A stretch of DNA of 64,000 nucleotides from Pseudolysobacter sp964466115 (GTDB lineage Bacteria; Pseudomonadota; Gammaproteobacteria; Xanthomonadales; Rhodanobacteraceae): positions 62,001 through 126,000 of the forward strand of contig CAYXMH010000003.1 of assembly GCA_964466115.1 (NCBI GenBank). The letters are read 5' to 3'. A program made the translations under genes and the position numbers. Shown here in pieces: positions 18,186 to 26,451 of this stretch. Every line of letters begins with the position of its first letter. The first letter of the stretch is position 1. The notes under the pieces were generated by a model, which was not told the origin of the DNA, ran no database searches, and was given only the letters and a program-made list of their open reading frames with translations.

Positions 18186-18191
18186 GAAGAA

Positions 18192-18220
18192 ATTATAGTT
18201 AAGAAACAAAGCTAATGCAA
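18192..18220 (-). promoter_or_regulatory. Candidate promoter with adjacent dyad
   Basis: Minus strand TATAAT (complement of 18192-18197) is a perfect -10 box; TTGCAT (18215-18220) lies 17 bases upstream, matching three of six -35 bases. The -35 falls in an AT-rich partial dyad (TACAT..ATGTA, 18221-18236) flanked by ATGCAA and ATGCAT (18215, 18242), which might be an operator. The whole stretch lies in the 344-base gap between pyrF and the lipoprotein gene. Confidence 0.45.
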
Positions 18221-18287
18221 TACATTAAATTATGTATGGTAATGCATTGAATTTATTGTTGTTTGTTGCAAAAATGCAATCACCGTC

Positions 18288-19007
18288 TTATAGCGAATCC
18301 AATGCCTGCACTATGCTCTGTTGCATCAGTTGGGCGGCTTGGCGCGGTTGCGCGGCTTGGCGAATCGGACGGCCCACCACGATGTAATCCGCCCCCGATG
18401 CGAAGGCTTGAGCTACATCCACGGTGCGTTTTTGATCATCGCAGTTGGCAATCGGTCGAATGCCCGGGCAAACGATAATCAATTTATGATCGGTACTCGC
18501 CCGCAACGCCGGCACTTCCAGGCCCGAGGACACCACGCCATCACAACCGGCCGCTAATGCGGCTTTGGCGCGCGACAGCACCAATTGATCGGCATTGCAT
18601 TGAAAGCCAAGATCGGTCAGATCGTGTTGATCCAGGCTGGTTAGGGCGGTAACCGCCAACAGTTTGATCGGACCCTTTACCGCGGCGGCCGCCTGCATCA
18701 TGGCATCGTTTCCATGAATGGTGCAGAACGTCACCGGATGACGGGTTAAGCCTTTCACCGCCGCTGCCACGGTTGCCGGAACATCGAAAAACTTTAAATC
18801 AACGAATACTTTTTTTCCCAGATCATGCAACTCGTTCAGCACGTCAAAATAATCGCCGCTGGTGATTAACTCCATGCCGATTTTATAAAAACTGACCGCA
18901 TCACCCAGCTTATGTACCCATTGCAACGCTTCGCTTTTATTGGAAACATCAAGCGCAAAGATCAAACGTTCATGGGTGGCGATCGATTTAGCCTGATAGC
19001 TTGGCAT
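18288..19007 (-). CDS. pyrF: Orotidine 5'-phosphate decarboxylase
   Basis: 239 residues, usual length. PyrF decarboxylates OMP to UMP, the last step of de novo pyrimidine synthesis. Seen: ALDVSNK near residue 19 (substrate Asp), the catalytic DLKFFDVP with its D-x-K-x-x-D array near residue 70, a C-terminal CPGIRP phosphate-binding stretch and GADYIVVGRPI. Start at 19007 is the only reasonable ATG. It stands alone on the minus strand, 59 bases after rep, and a 344-base spacer with regulatory-looking structure follows. Confidence 0.96.
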   Translation of the reverse strand: MPSYQAKSIATHERLIFALDVSNKSEALQWVHKLGDAVSFYKIGMELITSGDYFDVLNELHDLGKKVFVDLKFFDVPATVAAAVKGLTRHPVTFCTIHGNDAMMQAAAAVKGPIKLLAVTALTSLDQHDLTDLGFQCNADQLVLSRAKAALAAGCDGVVSSGLEVPALRASTDHKLIIVCPGIRPIANCDDQKRTVDVAQAFASGADYIVVGRPIRQAAQPRQAAQLMQQSIVQALDSL

Positions 19008-19066
19008 CTGCTTCCCTCAAAGGAGTGTGAACGGTGTCGAACGCGTATTTTAGGATAAAGCCGCGA

Positions 19067-21049
19067 TTAATCGGTAAGTAAACTGGCGAGCCTGGCGATA
19101 TGCGAGGCAGCTAATTCGCGCGTATGCGCCTGATCCTGCTCGGCATCTCGGCCAACCCAATGCAAATCGTCTGGTGGCAGTTCTTTTAGAAAACGGCTGG
19201 GGGTATTTCTCACGATCTCGCCAAAACGGCGTTTGCGCGCCGCATAGCTCAGCATCAACTGCTCTTTCGCGCGCGTAATGCCAACGTACAGCAAACGCCG
19301 TTCCTCTTCGAGCCGACCTTCCATTAAACTGCCCTCGTGCGGCAACGTCCCGTCCTCCAGGCCCACGATATTCACAAAGCGAAACTCCAACCCTTTTGCC
19401 GAATGCAACGTCATCAAGCGCACCGCATTACCCGGTTCGTTGTGATCCATGTGCGTTAGCAGCGCAAGCTGGGCGGCCAAATCGCCGGTGGAGGTGCCCT
19501 GTTGCTGCATCGCGCGGAACCACTCGGCGAGTTCGTTGAGATTTTCCAAGCGTCGGGCACGTGCGGCTTGGTCCTTGATTTGTTCCGCCAAATATTCGGC
19601 ATAGCGGGTGCGTCGAATCAACTCGGCGCAAAGATCGGCGGCGGTTAACTTCCGCTTTAAATCGCTCAAATCCCAAATCAGTTTGCAAAATTCGGCCAAC
19701 CCCGCTGCCGGTTTGGCCGGCAATTGCTTTAATACGGCATCGCTGGCTGCCGTTCGCAACAAGCTCATTTGTCGAACTTGGGCCAAGGCCGCCAATTTTT
19801 CCAGTGTCGTCGCGCCGATATCGCGACGCGGCAAATTGACAATGCGCAAGAACGCCGCGTCGTCATCGGGGTTGAGGATTAAACGCAGATACGCCAGCAA
19901 ATCTTTGACCTCCGCGCGCTCGAGAAACGCCGTGCCGCCGGTAATGTGATACGGCACGCGCGCGAGACGCAGCGCCTTCTCCAGTGGACGCGATTGAAAA
20001 TTGCCGCGATACAAAATCGCAAATTCGTTCCAACGCGCTTTGTATTTTCCGGCCAGATGCAGGATCTCACCGGCGATGCGCTCGGCCTCATGTTCGTCAT
20101 CCCGCGCTTCCAGCACGCGCACCAAAGCTCCCTCTCCCGATTCACTCCACAGTTTTTTCGGGTGTTGATGCGGATTGTTTGCAATCACGTTATTGGCCAC
20201 CCGCAAAATGCGTGCGGCACACCGATAATTTTGTTCCAGCTTAAGCACTTTTAGCGTTGGATAATCGCTAATCAATTGATTCAAATTGCCCGGATTGGCA
20301 CCACGCCAACCGTAAATCGATTGATCATCGTCGCCGACCGCGGTAAAGCGGCCGTGTTCGCCGGTCAGCATGCTCAGCAACCGGTATTGCGCAATGTTGG
20401 TGTCTTGATATTCATCCACCAACAGATAGCGAATGCGTTCGCGCCAAGCGTCGCGTATGTCCGAACTTGCTTCGAGCACGCGCAAAGGCAAACGAATCAA
20501 GTCATCGAAATCCACCGCGTTGAAGGTTTCCAGGCGGCGTTGGTAATCCGCATACAACTCAGACGCTTCAAGCTCGCGCGGATTTGAGCTGCGTTCTTGC
20601 GCCTGCATCGGTGTAAACCCTTCGTTTTTGGCGCGTGAGATCAATGCGTGCAGCGTTTTAAGCTCATCCGGTTTGGTAGTCTTCGGTACCAAGTCCTTAA
20701 GAATGGCCTGCGCATCGTCGATATCGAATACGGAAAACCCGCGTTTTAGTCCCGCCGCCGCATGCTCTATCTGCAGAAATTTAAGGCCTAACGCATGGAA
20801 GGTGCTTACGGTTAAAGCATCGGCAGCGGCACTCGATAGCAATTTGCCGGCTCGTTCGCGCATTTCCCGCGCGGCTTTATTGGTAAAGGTAATGGCAGCG
20901 ATTTTCGCCGCGGGCATGCCAAGCTCGTCAATCAAATGAGCAATTTTTTCCGTGATCACCCGGGTTTTCCCCGATCCGGCACCCGCCAGCACCAGCAGAG
21001 GTCCCGCGGTATAGCGCACCGCAGCGCGTTGAGCGGGATTGAGACTCAT
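19067..21049 (-). CDS. rep: ATP-dependent DNA helicase Rep
   Basis: 660 residues of the SF1A UvrD/Rep/PcrA group. N-terminal LNPAQRAAV (Q motif), Walker A LAGAGSGKTRV, motif II LLVDEYQDTN, DDDQSIYGWRGA, LEQNYR, and C-terminal LMTLHSAKGLEF and YVGITRA are all intact. The sequence is closest to Rep in my memory (GPLLVLAGAGSGKTRVITEK, NVIANNP) rather than UvrD, and it lacks a UvrD-type C-terminal Tudor segment. Rep is a 3'-5' helicase that clears proteins ahead of the replisome. It diverges from tdk. Confidence 0.93.
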   Translation of the reverse strand: MSLNPAQRAAVRYTAGPLLVLAGAGSGKTRVITEKIAHLIDELGMPAAKIAAITFTNKAAREMRERAGKLLSSAAADALTVSTFHALGLKFLQIEHAAAGLKRGFSVFDIDDAQAILKDLVPKTTKPDELKTLHALISRAKNEGFTPMQAQERSSNPRELEASELYADYQRRLETFNAVDFDDLIRLPLRVLEASSDIRDAWRERIRYLLVDEYQDTNIAQYRLLSMLTGEHGRFTAVGDDDQSIYGWRGANPGNLNQLISDYPTLKVLKLEQNYRCAARILRVANNVIANNPHQHPKKLWSESGEGALVRVLEARDDEHEAERIAGEILHLAGKYKARWNEFAILYRGNFQSRPLEKALRLARVPYHITGGTAFLERAEVKDLLAYLRLILNPDDDAAFLRIVNLPRRDIGATTLEKLAALAQVRQMSLLRTAASDAVLKQLPAKPAAGLAEFCKLIWDLSDLKRKLTAADLCAELIRRTRYAEYLAEQIKDQAARARRLENLNELAEWFRAMQQQGTSTGDLAAQLALLTHMDHNEPGNAVRLMTLHSAKGLEFRFVNIVGLEDGTLPHEGSLMEGRLEEERRLLYVGITRAKEQLMLSYAARKRRFGEIVRNTPSRFLKELPPDDLHWVGRDAEQDQAHTRELAASHIARLASLLTD

Positions 21050-21180
21050 CTAAGATGCGATCAAAAAGCAGGGCGGCTCATTCTAACAGCGTACCGAATG
21101 TCGGATGAACTCATCATTCGAATTTGCATTCCCGCGCACACTTGGCCAAGCTGCACGGTATCCAAAACCCGTATAGCGCT

Positions 21181-21837
21181 ATGGCCAAATTGTATTTCTA
21201 TTATTCGGCGATGAACGCCGGCAAGACCACCACGTTGTTGCAATCCGCGCATAATTATCACGAGCGCGGCATGCGGACTTTGATTTACACGCCCAAGCTG
21301 GATACCCGCCATGGCGAAGGCCTGGTGCAATCGCGCATCGGTTTGAAAGCGCCTGGAAAAACCTTCGTGCGTAACGATGATTTGCACGCGATGACACGTG
21401 CCGACATCAATGTCCATGGCGCATTGCATTGCGTATTGGTTGATGAAGCCCAGTTTTTATCGAAGCAGCAAGTGTGGCAACTGACCGATGTCGTCGATCT
21501 GCTGAATATCCCAGTGCTTGCCTATGGCTTGCGTACCGATTTCCAAGGAGAGTTGTTTGAAGGCAGCCAGTATTTACTGGCTTGGGCCGATAACCTCAAC
21601 GAAGTAAAAACCATCTGTCATAGCGGCAAAAAAGCCACAATGGTTGTGCGCGTTGATGAAAACGGCCGCGCGTTAACGCATGGCGCACAGGTGGAAATTG
21701 GTGGGAACGAGCGCTATGTGTCGGTTAGCCGAGCTGAATTCAAAAAAATCTTTTCTGGCGAAGGTTGGATCGAGTTGAAGCAAGCGGAACTTTCGTTAAT
21801 ACCACCTGCGGGTACAATAACGACTCACGACGATTAA
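21181..21837 (+). CDS. tdk: Thymidine kinase, type II, with altered zinc site
   Basis: 218 residues from ATG 21181 (MAKLYFYYSAMNAGKT), which aligns with the E. coli Tdk N terminus; an earlier in-frame start at 21124 adds an unconserved leader. Walker A SAMNAGKTTTLL and the LVDEAQFLSKQQV motif are intact, as are YGLRTDFQGELFEGS and GGNERYVSV. The enzyme phosphorylates thymidine in the salvage pathway. Oddity: E. coli TICFCGRKA reads TICHSGKKA here, and VCRKHYKE reads VSRAEFKK, so three of the four zinc ligands are replaced (Cys to Ser twice, His to Glu). The structural zinc is probably absent. Confidence 0.94.
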   Translation: MAKLYFYYSAMNAGKTTTLLQSAHNYHERGMRTLIYTPKLDTRHGEGLVQSRIGLKAPGKTFVRNDDLHAMTRADINVHGALHCVLVDEAQFLSKQQVWQLTDVVDLLNIPVLAYGLRTDFQGELFEGSQYLLAWADNLNEVKTICHSGKKATMVVRVDENGRALTHGAQVEIGGNERYVSVSRAEFKKIFSGEGWIELKQAELSLIPPAGTITTHDD

Positions 21838-21869
21838 GACTGACGAATTATTCCATTTTTATGTCAGAT

Positions 21870-21895
21870 GTCATTCTCGCGAAAGCGGGAATGAC
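21870..21895. repeat. Short palindrome, family B (CATTC-TCGCGAAAGCGGGAATG type)
   Basis: Stem GTCATTCTCGC (21870-21880) and GCGGGAATGAC (21885-21895) with a GAAA loop and one G-U pair. The same type of sequence recurs at 41723-41788. It lies between the convergent tdk and mutM genes, where such a stable hairpin could end both transcripts, although no long T tract follows on either strand. This palindrome type is widespread in proteobacterial intergenic regions. Confidence 0.75.
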
Positions 21896-21904
21896 GACGC
21901 TTAT

Positions 21905-22717
21905 TCAACGTTGGCACTGCGGGCAATAAAAGGTGCTGCGTTGACCAAGGCGAATGCTTTTGATCAAGCTGCGGCAGACTCTGCACGGTTCATTCTCGCG
22001 CCCGTACACATACAGCTCGCGCTCAAAGTACCCCGGCGCTCCGTCCGCATTAAGAAAATCGCGCAGTGTAGTGCCACCGCGGTCAATCGCCCACGACAGG
22101 ATTTGTCGTAGTGCATCCGCCAACCGTTGATAGCGTTCACGCGAGACCGACCCGGCGGCACGCATAGGATGGATTTTTGCTGCAAACAAAGCTTCGGCGG
22201 CGTAAATATTCCCGACCCCAACCACCACCTGCTGGTCCATAATGAACTGCTTAATCGGCGCTTTGCGTTGTCGCGACATCGCCCACAAATGATCGCCTTG
22301 AAAATCGTCGCTTAACGGCTCCGGGCCCAGTTTTGCCAGCAGCGGGTGCGTTGTACCTAGCGGTTGCCACAATAAACAACCGAAGCGGCGTGGGTCGGTG
22401 TAACGCAAAATCCGCCCCGAATCGAGCCGCCAATCGACATGATCGTGGGTCTGCGCTGGAGTAATCTCGGGAAGCACACGCAAACACCCGGACATCCCCA
22501 AATGCCAAAGCGCCGAGCCGGCCCCAGTATGCATTAATAAATATTTTGCCCGGCGCTCAATCGCCGTAATCGATTGACCGGTCACCCGCTGGGCCAAAAT
22601 GCTCGGTATCGGCCAACGCAATTGCGGTTGGCGGATGGTGAGCCCGACGACGCGTCGACCCAATAAATGCGGCAGCAAGCCACGGCGGGTGGTTTCAACT
22701 TCGGGCAATTCCGGCAT
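21905..22717 (-). CDS. mutM: Formamidopyrimidine-DNA glycosylase (MutM/Fpg)
   Basis: 270 residues. The N-terminal PELPEVETTRRGL supplies catalytic Pro2 and Glu3; the lysine in RRAKYLL near 60, the helix-two-turn-helix region DQQVVVGVGNIYAAEAL, and the C-terminal zinc finger CRVC..(16 residues)..CPQC are intact. The enzyme removes 8-oxoguanine and formamidopyrimidines and nicks the abasic site. Start at 22717 is required because Pro2 must follow Met1. It diverges from the desaturase gene 148 bases away. Confidence 0.97.
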   Translation of the reverse strand: MPELPEVETTRRGLLPHLLGRRVVGLTIRQPQLRWPIPSILAQRVTGQSITAIERRAKYLLMHTGAGSALWHLGMSGCLRVLPEITPAQTHDHVDWRLDSGRILRYTDPRRFGCLLWQPLGTTHPLLAKLGPEPLSDDFQGDHLWAMSRQRKAPIKQFIMDQQVVVGVGNIYAAEALFAAKIHPMRAAGSVSRERYQRLADALRQILSWAIDRGGTTLRDFLNADGAPGYFERELYVYGRENEPCRVCRSLIKSIRLGQRSTFYCPQCQR

Positions 22718-22804
22718 GGTGGGATCACATCTGGCGGGTTCGGGGCCAATTTTTGCTATTAACGAGCGGTTTTTTCTGGTATCTCATTGATTTATCAATA
22801 ATCA

Positions 22805-22833
22805 GTGACGCGGGCAGGCAGCTAGCATATACT
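22805..22833 (+). promoter_or_regulatory. Candidate promoter of the desaturase gene
   Basis: GTGACG (22805-22810, four of six -35 matches), 17-base spacer, TATACT (22828-22833, five of six -10 matches), placing the start near 22840, about 26 bases before the ATG at 22866. The surroundings are AT-rich upstream. Identified by eye only. Confidence 0.42.
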
Positions 22834-22865
22834 GATCCCCCCTATCTCTTATTGATAAACCTCTT

Positions 22866-24071
22866 ATGTTTGACGCTGTGCTTAGCTTCCTGAACACCGG
22901 GTTGTTGCATGCAACTTGGGTAACCAAACTGGTGTACTTCCTTGTTGTTACCCAGCTCACCATTTTCTCCGTCACCCTGTATCTGCACCGCTGCCAGGCG
23001 CATCGCGGTGTGGATATGCACCCGGTACCGGCCCACTTTTTTCGATTTTGGGCTTGGCTTACCACGGCGATGGTAACCAAAGAATGGGTGGCCGTGCATC
23101 GCAAACATCACGCCAAATGCGAAACCGTGGACGATCCGCACAGTCCGCAAATTCACGGCATTAAAAAAGTGCTGCTGGAAGGCGTGGATTTATATCACAT
23201 CGCCTGCAATGACCCGGAAGCCTTGGAGAAATACGGGCGCGGCACCCCGGATGATTGGATCGAGCGGCATTTGTACGCACGCCACGCCACATGGGGCCCC
23301 ACTTTACTGGCTTTCATTAGCATCGCCTTATTTGGTGTTTGGGGTATGGCGATCTGGGCCATGCAAATGATTTGGATTCCGTTTTGGGCCGCCGGCGTGG
23401 TCAATGGCTTAGGTCATTGGTGGGGTTATCGCAATTTTGAAACCAGTGATACCGCAACCAATTTGACCCCATGGGGCGTTTTTATTGGTGGTGAAGAGCT
23501 GCACAACAATCATCATGCGTTCCCAAGTTCGGCCAAATTCGCGTTGCGCCGTTTTGAATTCGATATCGGCTGGGCGCTACTGCGCGGCATGGAAAAGGTG
23601 GGGCTAGCCAAGATTTTGCGTGTGGCGCCTGCATTGGACATTCGTCCAAATATCGCATTACCCGATGCCGAAACCTTGAAAGCCGTATTGGCCCACCGCT
23701 TTCAAGTCATGACCGATTATTTCAGCGGTGTCATTGCTCCCACGTTGCGTGAAGAATCCACGCACACCAGTTCCAGTTGGCGCGAATTGCCCAAGCGCAT
23801 GCGCAAGGCCTTAGCCAATGGTGGGCGGTGGTTGGATCATGAAGCACGCGAGCGCCTCAGTCACTGGGTTAGCGAACGCCCTCTATTAGCCACCGTTTGC
23901 GATTATCGTAACCGCTTGTATACGTTGCTCGAACGTGGCAATCACGGCTCTGAATCGCTGATGGAAAATCTTCAAAACTGGTGCCATGAGGCAGAAGCTT
24001 CCGGCATTCACGCTTTGCAAGTTTTTGCCGCACGGTTGAAAGGTTATACGTTGGCGCCGGTGCAAGCCTAG
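22866..24071 (+). CDS. Membrane acyl-CoA/acyl-lipid delta-9 fatty acid desaturase
   Basis: 401 residues of the membrane-bound di-iron desaturase family. Three histidine boxes are seen: HRCQAH (41-46), HRKHH (78-82) and HNNHH (near 216), plus paired hydrophobic segments around residues 20-70 and 140-180. It should insert a double bond, probably at position 9, in saturated acyl chains. The C-terminal ~150 residues after the last His box are longer than the minimal domain and mostly helical and charged. A bidirectional terminator follows. Unsaturated acyl chains could also feed the OleA pathway, but this is inference. Confidence 0.93.
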   Translation: MFDAVLSFLNTGLLHATWVTKLVYFLVVTQLTIFSVTLYLHRCQAHRGVDMHPVPAHFFRFWAWLTTAMVTKEWVAVHRKHHAKCETVDDPHSPQIHGIKKVLLEGVDLYHIACNDPEALEKYGRGTPDDWIERHLYARHATWGPTLLAFISIALFGVWGMAIWAMQMIWIPFWAAGVVNGLGHWWGYRNFETSDTATNLTPWGVFIGGEELHNNHHAFPSSAKFALRRFEFDIGWALLRGMEKVGLAKILRVAPALDIRPNIALPDAETLKAVLAHRFQVMTDYFSGVIAPTLREESTHTSSSWRELPKRMRKALANGGRWLDHEARERLSHWVSERPLLATVCDYRNRLYTLLERGNHGSESLMENLQNWCHEAEASGIHALQVFAARLKGYTLAPVQA

Positions 24072-24093
24072 TATTTCTTCCGCTCTCGCGCAT

Positions 24094-24123
24094 AAAAAAA
24101 CCCGCCTTACGGCGGGTTTTTTT
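24094..24123. terminator. Bidirectional intrinsic terminator
   Basis: Stem AAAACCCGCC (24097-24106), loop TTAC, complement 24111-24120, with A and T runs outside, so it works on both strands. It ends the desaturase transcript (+) and the rpmB-rpmG transcript (-), whose stop codons face each other here. Confidence 0.93.
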
Positions 24124-24144
24124 ATGGTCTATCGTCAGTCCAAC

Positions 24145-24309
24145 TTATTTTATTTTGCCTTCTTTATAAATGACGTGTTTACGCACTACTGGATCGTATT
24201 TCTTAATTTCCATCTTATCTGGCGTGGTTTTCTTATTCTTGTCGGTCGTATAAAAATGACCGGTGTCGGCCGATGAAATCAAGCGGATTTTATCGCGTTT
24301 GGATGCCAT
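24145..24309 (-). CDS. rpmG: Ribosomal protein L33
   Basis: 54 residues, too short for most ORF finders: MASKRDKIRLISSADTG at the start, then HFYTTDKNKK and KKYDPVVRKHVIYKEGKIK at the end. It is the cysteine-free (zinc-independent) L33 form, as in E. coli. L33 sits in the large subunit near the E site. The gene follows rpmB by 10 bases on the minus strand, the normal rpmB-rpmG operon order, and is followed by the terminator at 24094-24123. Confidence 0.96.
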   Translation of the reverse strand: MASKRDKIRLISSADTGHFYTTDKNKKTTPDKMEIKKYDPVVRKHVIYKEGKIK

Positions 24310-24319
24310 GATTTACTCC

Positions 24320-24556
24320 TCAAACCTTTTCGCCGCGCGCGCGCAGCTGCGCCAATACCACATCAATACCGTTCTTATCGATGGTGCGAAGGGCATTGGT
24401 GGATACGCGCAATTTAATCCAACGGTTTTCGCTGGCGACCCAGAAACGACGTTCGTGCAAATTCGGCAGCCAACGGCGACGGGTTTTATTGTTCGCATGC
24501 GAAACATTATTGCCGGTTTGCGTACGCTTACCGGTGACCTGACACACTCTAGACAT
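24320..24556 (-). CDS. rpmB: Ribosomal protein L28
   Basis: 78 residues starting MSRVCQVTGKR; the ATG at 24556 is chosen over a GTG one codon earlier because GAGG lies six bases upstream of it. NNVSHANNKTRRRWLPNL and the KLRVSTNALRTIDK stretch are family-typical. L28 is a large-subunit protein needed for late 50S assembly. It leads a two-gene operon with rpmG. A long untranslated stretch of about 180 bases appears to precede it. Confidence 0.96.
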   Translation of the reverse strand: MSRVCQVTGKRTQTGNNVSHANNKTRRRWLPNLHERRFWVASENRWIKLRVSTNALRTIDKNGIDVVLAQLRARGEKV

Positions 24557-24746
24557 CACACACCTCGATTAAACGGTTGCCATCCTTAGCCAGGACGGTA
24601 TCGGCCCTGCGGCATAAGCCGCTCACAATGCGGGGAAACGCTAACGCAGCGAGTAAGGTCCGAACCGGTCGACATCGTGCTTTGACCGGATGGCTTCGAG
24701 TAGTGCGCAAACAACGCACCCTTCGGCTACGGATAGCGAGCCGCAC

Positions 24747-24775
24747 TTTTTAACAGACTTTCAAGTATTTGGCAA
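24747..24775 (-). promoter_or_regulatory. Candidate rpmB-rpmG promoter
   Basis: On the minus strand TTGCCA (24770-24775; five of six -35 matches), 17 bases, TAAAAA (24747-24752; four of six). Transcription would start near 24740 and leave a leader of about 184 bases before rpmB, containing GC-rich inverted stretches such as GTGCG..CGCAC near 24690-24712. The remaining part of the 270-base gap to the glycosyltransferase shows nothing else I can name. Confidence 0.42.
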
Positions 24776-24826
24776 CTTAATTAGCCGTAACTGAATGAAT
24801 ATTGAGGTTAATCAGATGCGTGGGGC

Positions 24827-25543
24827 TTAGATTTCTTCAACTGCCGTTGGCCGCGCGCGTTTAATTAACCACGATACTCCGCGCAAATCACTGAGTCCCA
24901 CCCAGAGGCGATTGCCAATGCCGTATTTGGAGATGCCGCGCGTTCGTGAACGGTGATTGACTGGCACGCTTTGCACACGATAGCCGACGCGCTGCACCAA
25001 AGCCGGCAAATAGCGGTGCATATGATCGAAATACGGCAATTCTAAAAACAAGGCGCGCTCAAACAATTTGATGCCGCAGCCGGTATCGGGTGTGGCGTCT
25101 TTCAACAGGCGCGAGCGTACGCCGTTGGCGATTTTTGACGAAACCCGCTTGATGAAGTCGTCGCGGCGATTGACCCGCCAACCGGCGAACAAGCGCACCA
25201 TCGGATCGGCCTCGTTGCGTGCGCCTAACAATTTAAGAATATCGGCCGGATCGTTTTGTCCGTCGCCATCGAGCGTCGCGATCCAGGCTCCACGGGCCGC
25301 TTTTACGCCATTGCGCACAGCGGTACTTTGTCCACTCTGTGATAAATGCTTAACCACACGCAATTCCGGAAATTGCGCTTTCGCGGCTTTAAGCACGTCT
25401 ATCGAATCGTCACGACTGGCATCGTCGACGTAAACGATTTCAAATCCGATCTGCCCGCGCAACGCAGCCACGATCTCGGTCAACAGCGGGACAATATTGT
25501 CGCGCTCGTTATGCACCGGCACCACCACAGAAAGTTCAGTCAT
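24827..25543 (-). CDS. Family 2 glycosyltransferase (dolichyl-phosphate-mannose synthase-like)
   Basis: 238 residues with a GT-A fold: N-terminal LSVVVPVHNERDNI, EIVYVDDASRDDS, ATLDGDGQNDP (the D-x-D type metal motif) and a C-terminal VNHRSRTRGISKYG, which is typical of DPM1/ArnC/GtrB-type enzymes. These transfer a sugar from a nucleotide sugar to undecaprenyl or dolichyl phosphate. No C-terminal membrane helices of the GtrB kind are visible, so it is probably a peripheral enzyme. It follows parB by 42 bases and may be cotranscribed; the link to chromosome partitioning is positional only. Confidence 0.9.
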   Translation of the reverse strand: MTELSVVVPVHNERDNIVPLLTEIVAALRGQIGFEIVYVDDASRDDSIDVLKAAKAQFPELRVVKHLSQSGQSTAVRNGVKAARGAWIATLDGDGQNDPADILKLLGARNEADPMVRLFAGWRVNRRDDFIKRVSSKIANGVRSRLLKDATPDTGCGIKLFERALFLELPYFDHMHRYLPALVQRVGYRVQSVPVNHRSRTRGISKYGIGNRLWVGLSDLRGVSWLIKRARPTAVEEI

Positions 25544-25585
25544 GAACGGCTATTCCCTTCGGCAAGCGATTATTATCGCCGATCC

Positions 25586-26440
25586 TCAGCGAATGCGCTC
25601 GAGGATGCCGTCCAACTCATCCAGACTGTGGTATTGGATCACCAGTTTGCCGCGCCCGGCGCGGCCGTGCATTAAATGAACGCGGGTGGCCAGTTTTTCG
25701 GCAAGCTCGCGCTCCAACGCTTCGATGTTCGGATCGCGTGCATTGCTAAGCGGACGCTTAGCCGGCGCTTTTTGCCCAAGACGCACCGCTTCTTCCAATT
25801 CACGCACTGACCAACCGTTGGCAGCAGCCTGCCGCGCCAGCGCCAAGGCTTGCGCTCCAGGTACGGTGAGCAACGCACGTGCATGCCCCATATCGAGTTT
25901 GCGCGTCTCCAGCAATTGCTTGATTTCGCTCGGCAGCTCCAACAAACGCAATAAATTGCTCACCGATGCACGCGAACGGCCAACGGCTTCGGCTACCTGC
26001 TGATGGGTAAGATCAAACTCGTCAATAAGACGTTGCAGCGCCTGCGCCTCTTCCAGCGGCGTGAGATCCTCGCGCTGAATGTTCTCAATCAGCGCCATAG
26101 CAACAACGGTTTGATCCGGCACCACTCGCACCAGGGCGGGAATATCCCGAAGCTCAGCCAGTTGTGCCGCGCGCCAACGACGCTCACCGGCGATGATTTC
26201 AAAACGTCCGGCGCTGATTTCCCGCACCACGATCGGCTGAATCAATCCTTGCGCGCGAATGGAAGACGCCAATTCTTGCAGACGTTCCGAGTCCATCGCT
26301 TGCCGTGGCTGGTACTTACCGGGTTGGATTTGCCCGATCGCCAAACTGCGCAATTCACCCTCGGTATCCGGCGTGGTTTCCGAAGCCGTACCAATCAACG
26401 CATCCAACCCGCGTCCCAAACTTTTCTTTTTCGCAGCCAT
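25586..26440 (-). CDS. parB: Chromosome partitioning protein ParB
   Basis: 284 residues. Order of parts: KKKSLGRGLDALIG N-terminal ParA-interacting peptide, the ParB/Spo0J CTPase core with QPGKYQPRQAMD, IVVREI and GERRWRAA (box II), the helix-turn-helix LTHQQVAEAVGRSRASVSNLLRLL around 145-168, and a C-terminal dimerisation domain. ParB loads on parS as a CTP-dependent clamp. Two matching parS palindromes are in recF (50282 and 50903). It follows parA by 11 bases. Confidence 0.97.
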   Translation of the reverse strand: MAAKKKSLGRGLDALIGTASETTPDTEGELRSLAIGQIQPGKYQPRQAMDSERLQELASSIRAQGLIQPIVVREISAGRFEIIAGERRWRAAQLAELRDIPALVRVVPDQTVVAMALIENIQREDLTPLEEAQALQRLIDEFDLTHQQVAEAVGRSRASVSNLLRLLELPSEIKQLLETRKLDMGHARALLTVPGAQALALARQAAANGWSVRELEEAVRLGQKAPAKRPLSNARDPNIEALERELAEKLATRVHLMHGRAGRGKLVIQYHSLDELDGILERIR

Positions 26441-26451
26441 GCGTTTATCTC

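Noticed and set aside
24549..24746. 65-codon minus-strand frame before rpmB
   Set aside because: Arg-rich composition without homology; the frame overlaps the rpmB start in another frame and is better read as a leader.
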